Below are positions 5,638-8,983 of a stretch of DNA of 8,983 nt, one piece after another. The notes beneath the pieces are model-generated. The model did no database searches. It was not told where the DNA came from and worked only from the letters and a program-made list of their open reading frames with translations. The stretch comes from Anaerolineae bacterium. GTDB taxonomy: Bacteria; Chloroflexota; Anaerolineae; JAFGEY01. Each line of letters opens with the position of its first letter. The stretch's first letter is position 1. The DNA lies in NCBI GenBank assembly GCA_016929205.1, contig JAFGJF010000326.1, positions 1 through 8,983 of the forward strand, given 5' to 3'. A program made the position numbers and the translations under genes.

Positions 5638-6660
5638 TCAGCCATCGCCGCATGCGATCAAAATCTTGGTAAATCGGCCCGGATCGGCGTCCCAATCGGC
5701 CAGCGCCTGCCCGGCCAGGTCAAACGGATAGGTCCGGCTGATCAGCTTTGAAAACGGCCAAGCGCGCTGTTCAATCATCTTGATCACTGCCGGAAAGACG
5801 CGCAGTGCATTGCGCGAACCGCGAATGTCCAGTTCTTTGCGCACAAAGTCGGTTGTGTCAAAAGTCACGTCTCTTTTGGCATAGCCCACATAAACCACCC
5901 GCCCGGCGTAACACACCGCCTCGATGGCGATGCGAAATGTCTGCGGCAACCCGACTGCCTCGATGGCGACGTTGACGCCTTCGCCGTTTGTCAACTGGGC
6001 CACCGCCTCAAGCACATCCTGATCGATCGAATTGATCGTGTATTGCGCGCCAAATTCTTTGGCCAGGGCCAGCTTGTCGTCATCGATGTCGACGGCGATC
6101 ACCTTTGCCCCCTTGCGTGCCGCAGCGGCGACGACCCCTATGCCGATCGTGCCGCAGCCAATCGCCAGCACATCGTCCATCTCGCTGACCTGACCACGAT
6201 TGGCGGCGTGATAGCCCACACTCATCGGTTCGACAAGGGCCAATTCCTGTTGGGTGAGCAGATCGCTTTTGTACAATTTGGTATAAGGCACGGCGATGCG
6301 CTCGCACAACGCACCAGGGCGCTGCACGCCCAACGTCTGGTTGAATTGGCAGCAATTGGGACGCCCCGCGCGACAGGCCGGGCAGACATCGCATTGGGTA
6401 TACGGCAGCACCGTTACCTTGTCGCCGGCCTGGAGTGAATCGGGTACCTGGCAACCTTTGTCAAGGACGACGGTGCTCAACTCGTGACCAGGGATCAGCG
6501 GATAGGTGACCAGGGCAAAACTGCCCCGGTAGGCGTTCAGATCCGACCCGCACAGCCCAACGTATTGCAGCTCAAGCAGCACATCCTCCGGCCCCATCAC
6601 CGGCTCTGGCAGGTCGACGATCTTGACTTGTTTAGTATCGGTAATCGCTACACCTCTCAC
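5638..6660 (-). CDS. Zinc-dependent medium-chain dehydrogenase, sugar or sugar-acid type
   Basis: The protein has 340 residues from GTG 6660. This start is chosen because GGAG lies 5 nt upstream and the chain then begins RGVAITDTKQVKIVDLPEP, as in the family. A longer frame to TTG 6699 only overlaps the remnant upstream. Catalytic-zinc residues are visible in GLCGSD (Cys37) and GHE (His59-Glu60). The structural zinc site is CDVCPACRAGRPNC, four cysteines in C-x2-C-x2-C-x7-C. The Rossmann motif GCGTIGIG precedes VIAVDIDDDKL, whose acidic residue after the second strand points to NAD rather than NADP. The layout recalls the sorbitol/L-galactonate dehydrogenase (RspB-like) group. It would oxidise a sugar, polyol or sugar acid; the neighbouring mutarotase suggests a free sugar or its acid. 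The exact substrate cannot be read from sequence. The start overlaps the stop of the amidohydrolase remnant by 4 nt, so translation may be coupled. Confidence 0.93.
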   Translation of the reverse strand: MRGVAITDTKQVKIVDLPEPVMGPEDVLLELQYVGLCGSDLNAYRGSFALVTYPLIPGHELSTVVLDKGCQVPDSLQAGDKVTVLPYTQCDVCPACRAGRPNCCQFNQTLGVQRPGALCERIAVPYTKLYKSDLLTQQELALVEPMSVGYHAANRGQVSEMDDVLAIGCGTIGIGVVAAAARKGAKVIAVDIDDDKLALAKEFGAQYTINSIDQDVLEAVAQLTNGEGVNVAIEAVGLPQTFRIAIEAVCYAGRVVYVGYAKRDVTFDTTDFVRKELDIRGSRNALRVFPAVIKMIEQRAWPFSKLISRTYPFDLAGQALADWDADPGRFTKILIACGDG

Positions 6661-6725
6661 ATTTGCTCCAATCCATATTGCTCGGCATCGTACTGCCAAA
6701 AGTGTTGGTGCGCGTCAATGTCCAT
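6657..6725 (-). pseudogene. 22-codon remnant of an amidohydrolase (fuconolactonase-type, COG3618-like)
   Basis: Between mutarotase and dehydrogenase, ATG 6725 opens a 22-codon frame whose product contains IDAHQHFWQYDAEQYG. That is the highly characteristic N-terminus of amidohydrolase-2 family lactonases and hydrolases, including the first metal-binding HxH. The frame then runs into LEQM and stops at TGA 6657-6659, sharing GTGA with the dehydrogenase start. AAGG lies 5 nt upstream, so the start signals are intact. A full member has roughly 280 residues, so over 90% of the gene is gone. The last codons overlap the GGAG that serves the dehydrogenase, which suggests a deletion joining the head of the gene to the next gene's ribosome site. 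The family link is seen directly in the motif; the deletion history is inferred. Confidence 0.75.
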
Positions 6726-6737
6726 GTTCACCTTTTG

Positions 6738-6770
6738 AGAAACCAGGTTTTTGACAAAAACCTGGTTTCT
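6738..6770. repeat. Near-perfect 33-bp palindrome between mutarotase and dehydrogenase
   Basis: GAAACCAGGTTTTTG (6739-6753) and CAAAAACCTGGTTTC (6755-6769) are exact reverse complements around a single A, and the flanking A6738/T6770 also pair. It sits 9 bp past the mutarotase stop. It could terminate or attenuate leftward transcription, or stabilise the mutarotase mRNA end. No U-run follows on either strand. It shares the AACCAGG core with the hairpin at 168-191, so it may be a dispersed element. Confidence 0.6.
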
Positions 6771-6779
6771 TTACACATC

Positions 6780-7172
6780 TTATGCCGACACCAGGATCAT
6801 GTTGGCGTATTGGATCGTGTCTCCAGTACGGATCAGTCCAACCGCCTGGGGGACGCGCGGTTTGAAGATGCTTTCGTGGGGTTCAAAGCAGATGGATATA
6901 CCTTGCAGCGCCAGTGCAAACCGGGCCTGCAAGTGCGGCGTATTGTTTTCCACAAACTCTTGGGCCATAACCGCCTGGCCAATGTTAAAATTGGGCCGGA
7001 TCGCCTCTAGCACTTGCAGCACGGTTGGCACATCGTCGATCAGCGAAATGTCTACCGTCTCGATCATCGGCCAAAAAGGAAACCCGCGATCGGCGATGAC
7101 CAGCATATTGGTGTGCCGCACGCGTGCCAGCAGTGAAAGGATAGCCGGATTGAGAATGCCTGTTTTTAACAT
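6780..7172 (-). CDS. RbsD/FucU-family sugar mutarotase (pyranase)
   Basis: The protein has 130 residues, the usual size of the family. These enzymes interconvert anomers or the pyranose and furanose forms of sugars such as ribose or fucose, feeding them to kinases or dehydrogenases. The N-terminal MLKTGILNPAILSLLARVRHTNMLVIADRGFP carries His20 and Asp28 at the positions of RbsD catalytic residues. The C-terminal RTGDTIQYANMILV matches the conserved YANIIL segment (Tyr122, Asn124), and His99 lies in EPHE. The sequence looks somewhat closer to RbsD than to E. coli FucU, but the substrate cannot be fixed. The start ATG 7172 has AGGAGG 6 nt upstream. It is the first gene of the leftward transcript, under a strong promoter with a LacI-type operator. 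Downstream lie the lactonase-type remnant and the dehydrogenase, a set that resembles oxidative L-fucose-like pathways. Confidence 0.9.
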   Translation of the reverse strand: MLKTGILNPAILSLLARVRHTNMLVIADRGFPFWPMIETVDISLIDDVPTVLQVLEAIRPNFNIGQAVMAQEFVENNTPHLQARFALALQGISICFEPHESIFKPRVPQAVGLIRTGDTIQYANMILVSA

Positions 7173-7199
7173 GCATTGCCTCCTGTCAGCGAGAGTTTA

Positions 7200-7213
7200 T
7201 GGTAACGATACCA
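7200..7213. promoter_or_regulatory. LacI-type operator of the mutarotase promoter
   Basis: TGGTAACGATACCA is a near-perfect 14-bp palindrome with a central CG, the standard layout of LacI-family operators. It shares the half-site TGGTAAC with the operators in front of the repressor gene. It lies just past the predicted start of the leftward transcript (about 7217), where a bound repressor would block transcription. Confidence 0.75.
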
Positions 7214-7223
7214 CATCATATCC

Positions 7224-7252
7224 ATTGTATCACAGACCTCGGGAGGTGTCAA
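7224..7252 (-). promoter_or_regulatory. Sigma70 promoter of the mutarotase-dehydrogenase operon
   Basis: On the minus strand TTGACA (7247-7252, exact consensus) and TACAAT (7224-7229, five of six) are separated by 17 bp. Transcription should start near 7217, immediately before the operator at 7200-7213. The spacer holds the inverted repeat ACCTC-GG-GAGGT (7236-7247). Confidence 0.8.
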
Positions 7253-7283
7253 CAGAGATGGTTTGAGAGCAGCGTTTTGGATG

Positions 7284-7312
7284 TTGACAAACTCGAAAAT
7301 CCGTGATAAAAT
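7284..7312 (+). promoter_or_regulatory. Sigma70 promoter of the LacI-family gene
   Basis: TTGACA (7284-7289) and TAAAAT (7307-7312) have a 17-bp spacer. The predicted start, about 7319, falls inside the first tandem operator, so the repressor should shut off its own gene. The leader to the start codon is about 85 nt. Confidence 0.8.
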
Positions 7313-7355
7313 GATAACGTTACCAATGATAACGTTACCAATGACCATGTTATCA
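7312..7355. promoter_or_regulatory. Three tandem LacI-type operators at 15-bp period
   Basis: TGATAACGTTACCA occurs at 7312-7325 and 7327-7340; with the flanking A each is an exact 15-bp tandem repeat. A degenerate third copy in inverted orientation, TGACCATGTTATCA (10 of 14 matches to the reverse complement), is at 7342-7355. The first overlaps the last base of the -10 box and covers the transcription start. The half-sites match the operator at 7200-7213, so one repressor probably controls both directions. The outer sites are 112-127 bp apart centre to centre, allowing a DNA loop. Confidence 0.75.
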
Positions 7356-7405
7356 TTTCCTGGCCCTTACCCCTTACCTAGTGTCTTTTTGTGAGCATTT
7401 TTGGC

Positions 7406-8452
7406 ATGCCTAACATCCGTGATGTCGCAAAACGAGCAGAGGTCGCCCCAATCACCGTTTCGCGGGTGATCAATCATTCCGGGAACGTCAGCGCCAAGAC
7501 GCGGGAACGCGTTGAGCAGGCGATCCGGGAACTGGGATATATGCCGAACCGACTGGCACGCAGTTTGCGTCTCAAGCGGACACATACCTTGGCCCTGGTC
7601 GTAACCGATATCACCAATCCCTTTTGGACGACTGTTGTCCGAGGCGTCGAGGATGCGGCCCAAGATGCCGGGTACAGCGTGATTTTGTGCAACACGGACG
7701 AGTCTGAAGCGAAACAAGAGCAATACCTGGACGTGCTGATGCAAAAACAAGTGGATGGCATCTTGTTGGTGCCAGCACGCACCGACGCCGAGATCGTCGC
7801 CTGGCTCGAAAAACAACACACGCCGATCGTCATTCTCGATCGCCGGGTTTCTCCGGCCCAAGTCGACGTCGTCCGAGGCGACTCTCAGGATGGCGCTTAC
7901 CAGCTCATCCGCCACCTGCTTGCCCTCGGTCACCGGCGGATTGCCGTGTTGAGTGGACCTCAGGATGTTTCCACGGCCGCCGACCGGGTAGAAGGCTATC
8001 GCCAGGCGTTGACAGAGGCCGGGCTGGACATCCGGGCGGACTGGGTGCAGCACGGCAGGTTCAGCCAACAATCCGGGTACGAGATGACCCGGCAACTGCT
8101 TGCCACCTCACCGCGCCCGACCGCATTGTTTGCGGTTAACAACTTTATCGCCATTGGCGCCCAAAGAGCACTGCAAGACAGTGGTTTGCGGGTGCCACAA
8201 GATATGTCGGTGGTCGCCATCGACGATCTGACGGCCGAATTGGTCATCGAACCGTTTCTGACCGTGGCCGACCAGCCGGCCTACGATATGGGCAGGCGAG
8301 CGGCCGAGTTGCTTGTCGCCCGGCTGTCCGGATCGGCACCCGATGCGTACCAAGAGATCGTCCTGCCGGTCGAGATCACGATCCGAGGATCGAGCGGGCG
8401 TCCGGCATACGTTGCCGAACGGCCATCCCCTGCCCCGGCGATCGTGAGTTGA
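7406..8452 (+). CDS. LacI-family transcriptional repressor
   Basis: The protein has 348 residues from ATG 7406. The helix-turn-helix covers residues 3-22 (NIRDVAKRAEVAPITVSRVI), followed by the third helix (about 31-44) and the hinge region PNRLARSLRLKRT (about 47-59). A periplasmic-binding-protein-like effector domain fills the rest, from TLALVVTDITNPFW to EITIRGSS near the C-terminus. Such proteins bind short palindromes as dimers and let go when a sugar binds. ATG 7406 is preferred because family members begin two or three residues before the IRDVA helix. GTG 7391 would add five residues. Neither has a Shine-Dalgarno sequence, so translation may be weak, as suits a repressor. Operators surround its own promoter and that of the divergent mutarotase operon, and a solute-binding protein follows. 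The inducer is probably the sugar handled by these genes. Confidence 0.95.
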   Translation: MPNIRDVAKRAEVAPITVSRVINHSGNVSAKTRERVEQAIRELGYMPNRLARSLRLKRTHTLALVVTDITNPFWTTVVRGVEDAAQDAGYSVILCNTDESEAKQEQYLDVLMQKQVDGILLVPARTDAEIVAWLEKQHTPIVILDRRVSPAQVDVVRGDSQDGAYQLIRHLLALGHRRIAVLSGPQDVSTAADRVEGYRQALTEAGLDIRADWVQHGRFSQQSGYEMTRQLLATSPRPTALFAVNNFIAIGAQRALQDSGLRVPQDMSVVAIDDLTAELVIEPFLTVADQPAYDMGRRAAELLVARLSGSAPDAYQEIVLPVEITIRGSSGRPAYVAERPSPAPAIVS

Positions 8453-8588
8453 TAGCGGCAGGGACCATTTTTTTCAGCACAAAAAACGAGAGGAGGGTGG
8501 TTTATCGAGCGATACCTATTTCACAGTCGGGTGTTTAATAACTAGAGCGTTTTCTTTTTTTTTGCACCTTCCAACAAGGAGGAAAAAG

Positions 8589-8983
8589 GTGAGAGAACTC
8601 AGTAGAAGAGAATTTATCAAGATCTCGGCACTGGCAACGGCAGGCGCTGTGGTTGCAGCTTGCGCCAAGACCGAGGAGCCGATGGCGGCTACCGCCACGC
8701 CGAAACCCGCCGCAGCAGAGGCAACGGCGACCCCCATCCCCGAGGCCAAGCCAGCCGAGAACGAAGCACCGTCACTGGCGAGCATGGTCGCCTCGGGGTC
8801 CCTGCCAGAAGTGAGTGAGCGCCTGCCCCAGACGCCGATGGTCGTCGGCCCTGGCGTGCTGATCGTTGAAGAAGACCTCGACTGGGAAGTCGGCACCTAC
8901 GATGGTGGCGTCCTGACAGCCGTCACGACCAACCCGACGTGGTCCTATCCCTGCCAGCACGCGCTGGAGAACATCCTGAACAC
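8589..8983 (+). CDS. Tat-exported solute-binding lipoprotein of an ABC transporter, N-terminal part
   Basis: The reading frame is open to the window end (131 residues seen). GTG 8589 is supported by AGGAGG 6 nt upstream. The product starts with a twin-arginine signal, SRREFIK (5-11), a hydrophobic stretch, and a lipobox VAAC with Cys25 as the lipid anchor. An Ala/Thr/Pro linker (about 26-66) follows. Then comes ERLPQTPMVVGPGVLIVEEDLDWEVGTYDGG, like the start of mature family-5 (oligopeptide/oligosaccharide type) binding proteins, where a GG-containing strand opens the first lobe. It would sit on the outer face of the membrane and deliver a substrate to a permease encoded further right. It follows the repressor gene by 136 nt, so the transporter may belong to the same sugar regulon. 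Family 5 is likely, not certain; the C-terminal lobes are outside the window. Confidence 0.8.
   Translation, partial: MRELSRREFIKISALATAGAVVAACAKTEEPMAATATPKPAAAEATATPIPEAKPAENEAPSLASMVASGSLPEVSERLPQTPMVVGPGVLIVEEDLDWEVGTYDGGVLTAVTTNPTWSYPCQHALENILN

Noticed and set aside
6661..6699. Extending the dehydrogenase to the upstream TTG at 6699
   Set aside because: The added residues match nothing in the family, TTG lacks a ribosome site, and the region is read in another frame by the amidohydrolase remnant. GTG 6660 has GGAG at the right distance.
7367..8095. 242-codon minus-strand frame opposite the repressor gene
   Set aside because: It lies antisense to an unmistakable LacI-family gene and shows no recognisable domain.
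8500..8520. Possible fourth operator before the solute-binding protein: GGTTTATCG and CGATACC arms
   Set aside because: The arms differ in length, the central CG of the other operators is missing, and the match to TGGTAACGATACCA is only in one half-site.
8497..8538. Possible 13-codon leader peptide from a GTG next to AGGAGG
   Set aside because: The Shine-Dalgarno sequence directly abuts the start codon with no spacer, so initiation there is unlikely.

Overview
The window looks like a chromosomal segment of a Chloroflexota bacterium, most likely Anaerolineae or Caldilineae. This is inferred from protein style, not from a database search. The clues are a Ser/Thr kinase fused to signalling domains, Thr/Pro-rich linkers in two exported proteins (the membrane parvulin and the lipoprotein), an rpsF-ssb-rpsR cluster, and sigma70-type promoters with clear Shine-Dalgarno sites.

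Left part (1-2336). The edge holds a non-coding repeat built from 8-bp units. Next, on the minus strand, is a 632-residue protein that joins a complete Ser/Thr kinase, a degenerate NarL-type histidine-kinase core and a C-terminal LuxR DNA-binding domain. Its promoter lies in the same intergenic region as the divergent rpsF promoter. The rpsF leader can fold into a hairpin whose internal loop carries CCG, as in S6:S18 autoregulatory leaders.

Middle part (2337-5579). rpsF, ssb and rpsR run on the plus strand. In place of the usual rplI there is a hairpin and then a membrane-anchored parvulin-type prolyl isomerase, closed by a strong intrinsic terminator. Behind the terminator lies a helically phased array of CTAAC direct repeats, resembling an OmpR/PhoB-family site. 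It sits in front of a small six-cysteine protein of unknown function.

Right part (5638-8983). This is a sugar-catabolism locus. Transcribed leftward are an RbsD/FucU-type mutarotase, a 22-codon remnant of an amidohydrolase of the fuconolactonase type, and a zinc-dependent sugar (acid) dehydrogenase whose start codon overlaps the remnant's stop. Transcribed rightward are a LacI-family repressor and the beginning of a Tat-exported solute-binding lipoprotein. Both divergent promoters are near consensus with 17-bp spacers. Both carry LacI-type operators at or just past the predicted transcription start, three of them in tandem on the repressor side. The simplest model is a sugar-induced, autoregulated uptake and oxidation module that has lost its lactonase here.
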